A stretch of DNA of 8,455 nt from Bryobacteraceae bacterium. GTDB taxonomy: Bacteria; Acidobacteriota; Terriglobia; Bryobacterales; Bryobacteraceae. Below, in pieces: positions 1-7,182 of the stretch. The first letter of the stretch is position 1; each line of letters opens with the position of its first letter. The stretch spans positions 1 through 8,455 of the forward strand of contig JADGHK010000077.1 of the NCBI GenBank assembly GCA_019686145.1, written 5' to 3'. The notes below the pieces were generated by a model. The model ran no database searches and was not told the origin of the DNA. It saw only the letters and a program-made list of their open reading frames with translations. The translations under genes were made by a program, and so were the position numbers.

Positions 1-369
1 GTCTACCCCGATGACTACCCGGATCCGGATCCCAATCCGCGGCAGGTGCGTATGGGCGGATATCAGCAACTCGTGCGCGGGGAGGCGTTCCGCGGCAGGT
101 TCCGCAACAGCTTCGAGAAGCCTGAACCGTTCCAGCCGGGGAAGGTTTCCAAGGTCGAATATGAGATGCCGGATATCTGCCACACCTTCCGCCGGGGACA
201 CCGCATCATGGTGCAAGTGCAGAGCTCCTGGTTCCCGCTGATCGATCGGAACCCGCAGCAATTTATCGATATCTACAACGCCAAGGCCAGCGACTTCCGA
301 AAGGCGACGCAGCGCGTCTATCGGAGCCGCGAAACCCCTTCTTCGATACGGATTCCCATACTAAAGTAG
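1..369 (+). CDS. CocE/NonD-family hydrolase (X-Pro dipeptidyl-peptidase S15-like), C-terminal part only
   Basis: The frame is open from base 1 to a TAG at 367-369, so the 5' end lies outside the window. The 122 visible residues match what I know of the C-terminal jelly-roll domain of CocE/NonD alpha/beta-hydrolases, a group often labelled glutaryl-7-ACA acylase or X-Pro dipeptidyl peptidase. Family-like stretches are MGGYQQLVRGE, then FRNSFEKPEPF, a PGKV..VEYEMPD strand, HTFRRGHRIMVQVQSSWFP and a final NPQQFIDIY. The Ser-Asp-His catalytic core would lie upstream, so activity cannot be judged here. Members hydrolyse esters or amides, and many are exported. The stop is 8 bases before the sulfatase start on the same strand, which suggests co-transcription. 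The family call is firm; the substrate is unknown. Confidence 0.85.
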   Translation, partial: VYPDDYPDPDPNPRQVRMGGYQQLVRGEAFRGRFRNSFEKPEPFQPGKVSKVEYEMPDICHTFRRGHRIMVQVQSSWFPLIDRNPQQFIDIYNAKASDFRKATQRVYRSRETPSSIRIPILK

Positions 370-377
370 GTAAAACC

Positions 378-1892
378 ATGAGTTCCCGTCGGACGTTTCT
401 CTTCTCCGCCCTCGCCGCCGGCGTGGCGGGTCATGTTCCTGCTCTTGCGCAGACACAGACCCGGAAGCCCAACTTCATCATCATCTACGCGGATGATCTC
501 GGTTACGGCGACCTGTCGTGCTACGGAGCCACCAGGCACAAGACGCCGCGGCTCGACAGAATGGCGGCGGAAGGCGTGCGCTTCACGGATTTCTATGTGC
601 CGACGCCCTACTGCGCGCCATCGCGGGCATCTCTGCTTACTGGCCGCTATCCGTTCCGCAACGGCATGATGGTGAATCCGGCTCCCGACGCCGGCATCAA
701 CGACGTAGGACTGGCGGCTGGAGAAATTACGCTGGCCGAAGCGCTGAAACCGGCGGGCTACGCCTCCATCTGCATTGGCAAATGGCATCTCGGCCATACG
801 GAAAGATTCCTGCCCCGCACGCAGGGCTTCGACGAATACTACGGAATCCTGTATTCCAACGACATGCGGCCGGTCCAGATCGTTCATAACGAAAAGGTGG
901 CGCAATATCCCGTCGTACAGGCGAATCTGACGAAGGAATACACCGACCGTGCGATTCAATTTCTCAAGCAGAACCGCAACCGACCCTTCTTCCTCTATCT
1001 GCCGCACGCGATGCCCCATAAGCCCCTGGCGGCCTCAGAACAGTTCTACACGCCGGATACCCCGGATGATCTGTACTGCGATGTGATCCGCGAACTGGAC
1101 TACAACGTGGGCCGCCAGCTCGATGCCGTCCGGGATCTTGGTCTAGAAGAAAATACGCTCGTGATTTTCGTTTCCGACAATGGCCCATGGTTCGGAGGGA
1201 GCACTGCAGGGCTGCGCGGCATGAAGAGCACTTCCTGGGAAGGCGGACTCCGGGTTCCGATGATCGCCCGCTGGCCGGGTAAAATTCCGGCCGGTTTGGT
1301 CTGCAGGGAGATGGCAGGTGTAATCGACCTCTTCCCGACGATCTGCAAGCTCGCGGGCGTCGCAGTGCCGGGCGATCGTGTGATCGACGGAAAAGATATC
1401 TTTCCGCTGATGACGGACAAGAGCGCGCGCACGCCGCATGAAGCGCTCTATTCCATGTCCGGTACGAACCTGCAGACAGTGCGGTCCGGAAGATGGAAAC
1501 TTCACGTGCGCAAGCCCGCCACGGGACCCGCCTTTCTGGACAATGCATCGGAGTGGGTCGACCCGCGCGGGCCGGACGGTCTCACCCTGATTGCGCAGTA
1601 TGAGCAGGCAAGGCCCTCGGCCTACCCGGGAGTGCGTTCGGGAGCGCCGGCCAAAGAAATGATGCTCTTCGATCTTCAGGAAGATCCCGCGGAGCAGCAC
1701 GATGTCGCGGAGAAGCATCCGGACGTTGTACGGCGTCTCAAAGCATTGTTCGACAAGGTAGACAAAGAGGTTCCGGCACAGCGCCACGGCCTCGCGGCGG
1801 AGGAAGAGGCATCCTGCGCCTGGAAGGCGGAGAACTCCGCTATGACAGGCTCCCCAAAGCGCCGCTGCCGGAAAGCCGGTAGCTCAGTCTGA
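378..1892 (+). CDS. Tat-exported arylsulfatase-type sulfatase (type I, formylglycine), 3' end probably frameshifted
   Basis: Hydrolyses sulfate esters, probably in the periplasm. Residues 2-24 form a Tat signal: SRRTFL, a hydrophobic stretch, and a likely cut after ALA at about 24. The core is complete. Metal-binding D39-D40 sit in YADDLGYGDL. C79 of C-A-P-S-R (79-83) is the residue oxidised to formylglycine, followed by the usual SLLTGR. GKWHLG gives K135 and H137, then come H210, D267-N268 of SDNG, and K283 just before the WEGG loop. C-A-P-S-R is compatible with an FGE or an anSME maturase, neither of which is in view. The layout resembles arylsulfatase A/GALNS-like members, but the substrate is unknown. 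The ATG has only a weak ribosome site (TAGG over the previous stop). From about residue 470 the reading looks wrong: the alternate frame gives a family-like tail ending at 1882 (see findings). The 1892 stop overlaps glgX by 9 bases. Confidence 0.93.
   Translation: MSSRRTFLFSALAAGVAGHVPALAQTQTRKPNFIIIYADDLGYGDLSCYGATRHKTPRLDRMAAEGVRFTDFYVPTPYCAPSRASLLTGRYPFRNGMMVNPAPDAGINDVGLAAGEITLAEALKPAGYASICIGKWHLGHTERFLPRTQGFDEYYGILYSNDMRPVQIVHNEKVAQYPVVQANLTKEYTDRAIQFLKQNRNRPFFLYLPHAMPHKPLAASEQFYTPDTPDDLYCDVIRELDYNVGRQLDAVRDLGLEENTLVIFVSDNGPWFGGSTAGLRGMKSTSWEGGLRVPMIARWPGKIPAGLVCREMAGVIDLFPTICKLAGVAVPGDRVIDGKDIFPLMTDKSARTPHEALYSMSGTNLQTVRSGRWKLHVRKPATGPAFLDNASEWVDPRGPDGLTLIAQYEQARPSAYPGVRSGAPAKEMMLFDLQEDPAEQHDVAEKHPDVVRRLKALFDKVDKEVPAQRHGLAAEEEASCAWKAENSAMTGSPKRRCRKAGSSV
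1864..1883. terminator. Hairpin at the sulfatase/glgX convergent junction, possible terminator
   Basis: An 8-bp stem with one G-U pair (GCTGCCGG / CCGGTAGC) closes a 4-base AAAG loop. It lies exactly where the two convergent genes meet and covers the frame-corrected sulfatase stop at 1880-1882. No run of T follows on either strand, so it is not a textbook intrinsic terminator. On the - strand one pair becomes an A-C mismatch. It could still stall or protect transcript ends. Confidence 0.35.
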
Positions 1893-4049
1893 CAGAGGCT
1901 CGGAGAAGAGCGCGAGAGAACGCGCAATCAGCTCGTAGGCCTTACCGGGCGGGACGACGGTAGGTCGTTCCTCGTCCGGAAAGTACGGCTCTCGTGTGTC
2001 GAATACCAGGTGCCACCCCTTCTGGGTCTCGCACGGCGGAAGGAGAAACTGAATGTCATCATCGTGCGAATTCAGCAGAAGGAGGAAGGTCGCGTCATAG
2101 ACCGGATTGCCCATAACGTCGATCTCGCCTATCGTCTTGCCGCTAAGCTTCAAACCGATACAGCGGATCCAGCCTGCGTTCCACTCTTCTTCCGTCATCT
2201 CCCGGCCATCCGGCCGTAACCAGGTAATGTCCTGCACCTGCGCCCCTCCGACGCTGCGGAGACGATCCGCGGCAGGATTGATGGAGCGGTCCTGAAAAAA
2301 CTTCCTGCGGCGAAAATTCGGATGCTCCTTACGCAGGGCGATGACGTTGCAGGTGAACTCCAGCAGAGCGCGTTTCCTGTCATCAAGGTTCCAGTCATAC
2401 CACGTCAACTCACTGTCGTGGCAGTATGCGTTGTTATTGCCAAGCTGTGTGCGGCTGATTTCGTCGCCGCCGCAGATCATCGGCACACCCTGGGAAAGAA
2501 GCAGAGTCGCAAGGAGGTTCCGCTTCTGCCGCTCCCGGACCTCAACAATGGCCGGATCGTCCGTCAGCCCCTCCACACCGCAATTCCAGGAGTAATTCTC
2601 ATCGGTTCCGTCGCGGTTGCCTTCGCCGTTCGCCTCGTTGTGCTTCTCGTTGTAGCTCACCAGATCGTTCAAGGTGAAGCCGTCATGCGCGGTCACAAAG
2701 TTGATGCTGGCGGATGGCCTCCTGCCGTCATGCTCGTAGAGATCGCTGCTGCCGGTGAGCCGGTAGCCAAGCTCCGCGAGGGTTCCGTTGTCTCCTTTCC
2801 AGTACCTCCTGACGGTATCCCGGTACTTTCCATTCCACTCCGCCCACAAAGACGGGAAGTTGCCGACCTGATAGCCGCCATCACCAACATCCCACGGCTC
2901 AGCGATCAGCTTCACCTTAGAGATCACCGGGTCCTGGTTGATGACATCGAAGAAGGACGAAAGCCGGTCGACGTCATGCAGCTCTCGCGCCAGCGCCGAT
3001 GCCAGGTCGAAGCGAAAGCCGTCGACGTGCATTTCAAGCACCCAGTAGCGCAGGCTGTCCATGATCAGCTTCAGAACCTGCGGGTGGCGGACGTTAAGCG
3101 TGTTACCGGTCCCGGTGTAGTCCACATAGTAGCGCGGCCTGTCGGGGACACTGCGATAATACGTCGCATTATCAATTCCCCGAAAGCTCAGTGTCGGCCC
3201 CAGGTGGTTCCCTTCTGCCGTGTGGTTATAGACCACGTCAAGGATGACTTCGATATCCGCGTCGTGGAGCGCCTTCACCATCGCCTTAAATTCGTTCACC
3301 TGCTCGCCGTGATCCCCCGAACTGCAATAGCGGGAATCGGGCGAAAAATAGTTGATGGTGTTGTAGCCCCAGTAATTCCGCAGCCCTCGATCACAGAGGT
3401 GCTTATCATCGAGAAAGGCGTGAACAGGCATTAACTCGACCGCGGTGATACCGAGCTTGCGGAGATACTCGATACTCGGGGGCGACGCTAACCCTGCATA
3501 CGTTCCTCTCACTGCCTCAGGGACATCCGGGTTGCGGGCAGTAAACCCCTTGACGTGCACTTCATAGATGATGGTGTCGTTCATTGGAGTGAGAGGCGGG
3601 CGATCGTTGGCCCAGTCGAACAGGGAAGCTGTGACGACACCCTTCGGGATGCCCCACGCATCATCCTGTGTGTCCATGGCGAGGTCCGCGTCAGGGTCGC
3701 CAAGGCGATAGCCGAAAACCGGAGCCTCCCAGTTCACCTGTCCAGCGAGCGCCTTCGCATATGGATCAATCAGGAGTTTGGCCGGGTTGAACCGTTGCCC
3801 CTTTTCCGGCGCAAACGGACCGTGCACTCTATACCCGTATAACTGCCCTGCCTTGATGCCCGGAATGTAACCATGCCAGACAAATCCGGTCCGCTCGCTG
3901 AACGCAATGCGCTCTTCTGCTCCGTCCTCGTTAAAGAGGCATAATTCCACAGCGGTCGCCTCTTCCGAATAGAGCGCAAAGTTCACGCCCAGCCCGTCCA
4001 AGGTGGCTCCCTGGGGAAACGGCTTTCCAGGGAGTACGATCCGCGCCAT
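1884..4049 (-). CDS. glgX: Glycogen debranching enzyme GlgX (GH13, isoamylase type)
   Basis: A 721-residue cytoplasmic enzyme that cleaves alpha-1,6 branches of glycogen or limit dextrin during glycogen breakdown. Length is normal for GlgX/TreX. An N-terminal CBM48-type beta domain (about 8-100) contains the typical LGVNFALYSE and YGYRVHGP blocks. The GH13 barrel follows with all conserved regions: DVVYNH (271-276), GFRFD with nucleophile D348, AEPWD with acid/base E384, and AHDG with D456. The motifs NYWGYNTINYF and GGDEISRTQLGNNNAYCHD are characteristic of the debranching subgroup. The C-terminal beta domain includes FLLLLNSHDDDIQFLLP. The ATG at 4049 has a strong ribosome site, TAAGGAG at 4054-4060, four bases upstream. 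No other glg or tre gene is in view, so it appears monocistronic and convergent to the sulfatase. Confidence 0.97.
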   Translation of the reverse strand: MARIVLPGKPFPQGATLDGLGVNFALYSEEATAVELCLFNEDGAEERIAFSERTGFVWHGYIPGIKAGQLYGYRVHGPFAPEKGQRFNPAKLLIDPYAKALAGQVNWEAPVFGYRLGDPDADLAMDTQDDAWGIPKGVVTASLFDWANDRPPLTPMNDTIIYEVHVKGFTARNPDVPEAVRGTYAGLASPPSIEYLRKLGITAVELMPVHAFLDDKHLCDRGLRNYWGYNTINYFSPDSRYCSSGDHGEQVNEFKAMVKALHDADIEVILDVVYNHTAEGNHLGPTLSFRGIDNATYYRSVPDRPRYYVDYTGTGNTLNVRHPQVLKLIMDSLRYWVLEMHVDGFRFDLASALARELHDVDRLSSFFDVINQDPVISKVKLIAEPWDVGDGGYQVGNFPSLWAEWNGKYRDTVRRYWKGDNGTLAELGYRLTGSSDLYEHDGRRPSASINFVTAHDGFTLNDLVSYNEKHNEANGEGNRDGTDENYSWNCGVEGLTDDPAIVEVRERQKRNLLATLLLSQGVPMICGGDEISRTQLGNNNAYCHDSELTWYDWNLDDRKRALLEFTCNVIALRKEHPNFRRRKFFQDRSINPAADRLRSVGGAQVQDITWLRPDGREMTEEEWNAGWIRCIGLKLSGKTIGEIDVMGNPVYDATFLLLLNSHDDDIQFLLPPCETQKGWHLVFDTREPYFPDEERPTVVPPGKAYELIARSLALFSEPLSD

Positions 4050-4053
4050 CTGT

Positions 4054-4060
4054 CTCCTTA
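4054..4060 (-). promoter_or_regulatory. Ribosome binding site of glgX
   Basis: TAAGGAG on the minus strand, four bases before the ATG. It is the strongest Shine-Dalgarno match I see in the window and fixes the start at 4049. Confidence 0.75.
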
Positions 4061-4156
4061 GCTTGCGTCGCGTCAGCCGGATTGCGTTCGGCTTCGCCTC
4101 GTAGACGCCCCAGACGGGAATAACGCTACAAAACTGTGAGACAGAGACCAGGAACC

Positions 4157-4162
4157 GTTATA
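4157..4162 (-). promoter_or_regulatory. Candidate -10 element for glgX
   Basis: TATAAC on the minus strand lies about 108 bases upstream of the glgX ATG in the 200-base gap 4050-4249. No good -35 hexamer sits 16-18 bases upstream, so this rests on the hexamer alone. I see nothing else definite in the gap: no small gene, tRNA or terminator. Confidence 0.25.
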
Positions 4163-4249
4163 CGATCGGCTGCGTGAAGATCTGATAGCTCGCCGCAAAC
4201 GGTCCATCAGACTCTACGCAAGGCTCGGCCCGGGCTCAACGACGGCGCA

Positions 4250-6103
4250 TTAATCTTGGGAGCCCTGCCTGATCGAAGCAGCTGCGATCTGCGCAATATC
4301 GAGCAGCTTTGGCGGGGAGGGCGAGATGGCGGAAAGGGCGTCGCGGAACATCGTATTGCAGAACGGACAGGCGGCTCCGACCACCTCGGCGCCGGTCGCG
4401 GTCAGTTCCTCCGCGCGCTCCACGCTGACCCGCTTGCCCTTCTCTTCTCCAAGGAAAGCCAATCCTCCGCCGGCTCCGCAGCAGAAGCTGCGCTGGCGCG
4501 CACGATGAGGCTCAATCACCTCCGCTGACCGGGCAATCACCTCTCGGGGCGCATCGTAAATGTTGCGATAGCGCCCGAGATAGCAGGGGTCGTGGAAAAC
4601 CACCCTGTTCCCGCTCTTGTTCTCCGGCAGTCTCGCCTGATGGCGTGCGAGCAGTTGGCTATGGTGCTCAATCTCGAAATCGCCGCCGAACTCCCGCCAG
4701 TCGTTCTCAATCGTGCGCACGCAGTGGGGGCAGATGGATACCAGCTTCTTCACTCCAGCCGCACGCAGAGCTTCCATGTTCGACTCGGCGAGCTGCTGGA
4801 AGGCCAGGTCGTTTCCGAGCCTCCGCGCGGGATCGCCGGAACACCGCTCCTTCGCAAGCACTCCGTAAGTGATGCCGAGATGGTTCAGCACCTGCGCGAG
4901 CGAGAGAATGATTTCCCTTCCCTGCGGATCATAGCTCCCCATGCACCCCATCCAGAGGCAGTATTCCTGGGTTCCGTCATAGACTGGCAGCTCGTGCTTC
5001 TTAATGAACCTGTCACGCTCGGCCACAGACATCCCGAGCGAGTTCCCGTTGCGCTCGAGATTGAGAAAGAGCTTGGTGCCGTATTCGTCCTCCCACTTGC
5101 CGGTATTCGTCGCTCCTCGTCGAAGTCCGATGATCACTGGCAAATGCTGAATGCCCACCGGGCATTGATACTCGCAGGCGCCGCAGGTCGTACATTGATA
5201 GGCCGCTTCCTGGGAAATGTGCGTGCCGATGAGAGGAGCCTCGGCTCCCGTGCCGTATTCGTTGAGATAGCCCCGGACACCCAGGATGATTTGCTTGGGG
5301 TTCAGAACCTTTCCCGTGTTGTACGCGGGGCAGTGCTCCGTGCAGCGGCCGCATTCCACGCACGAGTAAGCCTGCAGAGCAGTGATTTTGGTGATGTCCT
5401 TCCCCGTATCCAGGCCGAAGTCTTCATCGCCCTCAAGAGGGGGAATTTTGCTGAAGCCGTCGCGCTCGAGGAAAACCGCAACGGGGCTGAGCATCAAGTG
5501 CAGGTGCTTGGTGTGCGGGATCAGGGGCAGAAAGACGAGAAGCGCCGCCGTGTGCATCCACCAGATCGGTCTCACCCAGCCCGGCCCCAGCCAGTGCGTG
5601 TAATCGGCCAGGTACGTGATCATCAAAACGAAGATCAGCAGAGCAATCACTCCCGATTCGGGAGACACCCTGCCGAGCCAGCGAGGCTGCGACAGAAAAC
5701 GCCGTGCTGCGAGTCCGGCAATGGAAACCGATACGGCGACGGCAAACAGAGCCGCCGTGGCGAAGTAGACCCGTCCGAAACTCCTGGAGCGATCCAGCAG
5801 AGGCGCGCCCAGTCCCGTCCCGATATGGTCGATCGTCACCAGGGCGAAGGCGCAGAACCCCCAGAAAACGAAAGCATGAGCAATTCCAGGCAACGGCCGT
5901 TCCCGGATGACTTTCGTCTGGAACATGACCTCCGAGACAAAAACACGCACCCTTTTGCCAAGCGACGACAGGCGGAAGTCAGGATCGGTACGTGACCCGA
6001 GGATGTTGCGCAGAACGGGGCCGAATCGGCGCCAGAATCCATAGAGAGAACCGGCCAGAAGGACAACTAACAGGGCCGTTTCCATGCCGGATGGACGAAA
6101 CAT
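4250..6103 (-). CDS. FadF/EMO-type membrane iron-sulfur oxidoreductase (NarI-like domain + 2x 4Fe-4S + 2x CCG)
   Basis: A 617-residue fusion with the architecture of Bacillus FadF and the ETF:menaquinone oxidoreductase (EMO) of syntrophs, which pass electrons from acyl-CoA dehydrogenases via ETF to quinone. About five membrane helices (roughly 7-25, 73-92, 112-132, 150-168, 181-198) form a NarI-like domain. H76, H93, H170, H184 and H197 are candidate heme b ligands. A cytoplasmic ferredoxin-like part carries two 4Fe-4S motifs: C248/C251/C254/C258 and C304/C307/C310/C314. Two HdrD-type cysteine-rich domains follow: C382/C387, C421, C458/C461 and then C507, C541-C542-G, C579/C582. CSGDPARR is typical of the family. 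The first ATG has a weak GAAG upstream; an in-frame ATG at residue 7 (6083-6085) has none. No etfAB or acyl-CoA dehydrogenase gene is near, so the partner is inferred. It could also serve another flavoprotein. Confidence 0.88.
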   Translation of the reverse strand: MFRPSGMETALLVVLLAGSLYGFWRRFGPVLRNILGSRTDPDFRLSSLGKRVRVFVSEVMFQTKVIRERPLPGIAHAFVFWGFCAFALVTIDHIGTGLGAPLLDRSRSFGRVYFATAALFAVAVSVSIAGLAARRFLSQPRWLGRVSPESGVIALLIFVLMITYLADYTHWLGPGWVRPIWWMHTAALLVFLPLIPHTKHLHLMLSPVAVFLERDGFSKIPPLEGDEDFGLDTGKDITKITALQAYSCVECGRCTEHCPAYNTGKVLNPKQIILGVRGYLNEYGTGAEAPLIGTHISQEAAYQCTTCGACEYQCPVGIQHLPVIIGLRRGATNTGKWEDEYGTKLFLNLERNGNSLGMSVAERDRFIKKHELPVYDGTQEYCLWMGCMGSYDPQGREIILSLAQVLNHLGITYGVLAKERCSGDPARRLGNDLAFQQLAESNMEALRAAGVKKLVSICPHCVRTIENDWREFGGDFEIEHHSQLLARHQARLPENKSGNRVVFHDPCYLGRYRNIYDAPREVIARSAEVIEPHRARQRSFCCGAGGGLAFLGEEKGKRVSVERAEELTATGAEVVGAACPFCNTMFRDALSAISPSPPKLLDIAQIAAASIRQGSQD

Positions 6104-6140
6104 ACTACTTCAGCATGTACTATTTCCGCGCCCATTGCGA

Positions 6141-6146
6141 ATTGTA
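6141..6146 (-). promoter_or_regulatory. Candidate -10 element for the FadF-like gene
   Basis: TACAAT on the minus strand, 37 bases before the ATG at 6103, predicts a leader of about 30 bases. The -35 region is poor (an ACTTTC-like hexamer about 16 bases upstream). The surrounding GAATTG pair at 6139-6144 and 6150-6155, spaced 11 bases, could be a regulator site, but that is weak. Confidence 0.28.
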
Positions 6147-6196
6147 CTGGAATTGCTGGATCGAAAGTCCTAATCGCGCCTCTCAAGAGCGCAGGC

Positions 6197-6202
6197 TACA
6201 AT
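6197..6202 (+). promoter_or_regulatory. Candidate -10 element for uxs
   Basis: TACAAT on the plus strand lies 20 bases before the TTG start of uxs. Transcription would begin near 6209, leaving a very short leader that starts almost on the GGAGGG ribosome site. No good -35 is visible. Confidence 0.3.
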
Positions 6203-6209
6203 GAAGTGC

Positions 6210-6215
6210 GGAGGG
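6210..6215 (+). promoter_or_regulatory. Ribosome binding site that fixes the TTG start of uxs
   Basis: GGAGGG lies seven bases before TTG at 6223. The frame has a stop (TGA) at 6202-6204 and no ATG or GTG between, so this site and the TTG define the start. Confidence 0.7.
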
Positions 6216-6222
6216 ATACTTT

Positions 6223-7176
6223 TTGCGTTTCTTAGTGTCAGGGGCCGCTGGTTTTATCGGCTCGCACCTCTGTGACAGGCTGATTGCCGAAGGTCACGAG
6301 GTTATCGGAGTGGACAATCTGATCACAGGTTCCACCCAAAACCTTGGCCATCTGCTAGGGAATGAGCGATTCCAATTCATCCGGCATGACGTTACGGAAA
6401 CTTTTGAGGCGCCGGCGCCCCTGGACGGAGTCTTGCACCTGGCCTCTTTGGCGAGTCCCAAAGATTACCTGGCAAATCCGCTGGAAACGCTCGAAGTGGG
6501 CTCTACCGGGACTCGCAACATGCTGGAACTCGCCCGGTCGCATAATGCCCGCTTTCTGTTGACCTCCACCTCTGAATGCTACGGCGATCCGCTGGAGCAT
6601 CCGCAGAAGGAGACGTACTGGGGCAACGTGAATCCGATCGGCTTGCGCTCCTGCTACGACGAGAGCAAACGGTACGCCGAAGCCCTCACGATGGCGTATC
6701 ACCGCGTCCACGGAGTCCGTACAAACATCGCCCGCATCTTCAATACGTATGGCCCACGAATGCAGTTGAACGACGGGCGCGTCGTGCCGGCTTTCCTCGA
6801 TCAGGCACTGCGCGGAGTGCCGATCACCGTATTCGGCGACGGCTCCCAGACCCGCAGCTTCTGCTACATTTCAGACTTGATCGAAGGACTCTACCGTTTG
6901 ATGATGTCCGACGAGCGGGAGCCGGTGAATCTGGGGAATCCGCGTGAAATGACCATGCTCGAGTTTGCCGAGCACATCAGGCAGCTCACGAAGACGACAT
7001 CGCCGATCGTCTTTCATCCCCTTCCCGCCGATGACCCGAAGCGCCGCCAGCCGGACATCACCAAAGCGAAGACGATCCTTGGCTGGGAACCGAAGGTAAC
7101 TCTGGAAGAAGGCCTAGCAGAAACGATCAAGTACTTCCAATCGATTTACGCTGCTGCCGGAGCGAGCAGCAGATAG
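6223..7176 (+). CDS. uxs: UDP-glucuronate decarboxylase (UDP-xylose synthase), extended SDR
   Basis: Converts UDP-glucuronate to UDP-xylose through a UDP-4-keto intermediate with bound NAD+, supplying xylose (and, after epimerisation, arabinose) for surface polysaccharide. The 317 residues begin with the Rossmann motif G7-A-A-G10-F-I-G13. The catalytic set T116-S117-E118 in STSECYG and Y145-x-x-x-K149 in CYDESKRYAE follows. The Glu after Thr-Ser, the RIFNTYGPRM block, RSFCYISDLIEG and the DDPKRRQPDI stretch (270-279) separate UXS from GalE or dTDP-glucose dehydratase, as I know the families. It is a full-length cytoplasmic enzyme. The start is TTG, since a TGA at 6202-6204 closes the frame and GGAGGG is well placed. 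It stands alone, divergent from the FadF-like gene and convergent with the repressor, with no glycosyltransferases in view. Confidence 0.92.
   Translation: MRFLVSGAAGFIGSHLCDRLIAEGHEVIGVDNLITGSTQNLGHLLGNERFQFIRHDVTETFEAPAPLDGVLHLASLASPKDYLANPLETLEVGSTGTRNMLELARSHNARFLLTSTSECYGDPLEHPQKETYWGNVNPIGLRSCYDESKRYAEALTMAYHRVHGVRTNIARIFNTYGPRMQLNDGRVVPAFLDQALRGVPITVFGDGSQTRSFCYISDLIEGLYRLMMSDEREPVNLGNPREMTMLEFAEHIRQLTKTTSPIVFHPLPADDPKRRQPDITKAKTILGWEPKVTLEEGLAETIKYFQSIYAAAGASSR
7151..7172 (+). terminator. Hairpin overlapping the 3' end of uxs
   Basis: A perfect 7-bp stem, CTGCTGC / GCAGCAG, with an 8-base loop lies just before the uxs stop at 7174-7176. No T-run follows, so it is a weak terminator candidate. 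The coding sequence (Ala-Ala-Gly-Ala-Ser-Ser) could produce it by chance. A smaller hairpin, GGTGC / GCACC at 7204-7219, lies at the end of the opposing repressor gene. Confidence 0.25.
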
Positions 7177-7182
7177 GTGCCT

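Noticed and set aside
318..1787. Several minus-strand open frames opposite the sulfatase
   Set aside because: They overlap the sulfatase core, which carries all catalytic motifs. The antisense translations show no family features.
2322..3434. 370-codon open frame on the plus strand
   Set aside because: It is antisense inside glgX, with Val/Ile/Arg-rich shadow composition and no recognisable motif or ribosome site.
4228..4235. 8-base palindrome GCCCGGGC downstream of the FadF-like gene
   Set aside because: It has no loop or T-run, and such short GC palindromes are expected by chance in GC-rich DNA. It is not a credible terminator.
4050..4249. Search for a small RNA, tRNA or small gene in the 200-base gap
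   Set aside because: I saw no cloverleaf, no convincing terminator and no frame with coding character; only the glgX ribosome site and a possible -10.
4592..5995. 467-codon open frame on the plus strand
   Set aside because: It lies wholly antisense to the FadF-like gene, whose cysteine motifs are unmistakable. The translation is low-complexity (Arg/Glu/Gln-rich) with no domain; it reflects codon bias of the true gene.
6201..6222. ATG at 6201 as an upstream start for uxs
   Set aside because: It is in another frame and does not lead into the Rossmann motif. The uxs frame has a stop at 6202-6204, so TTG 6223 is the start.
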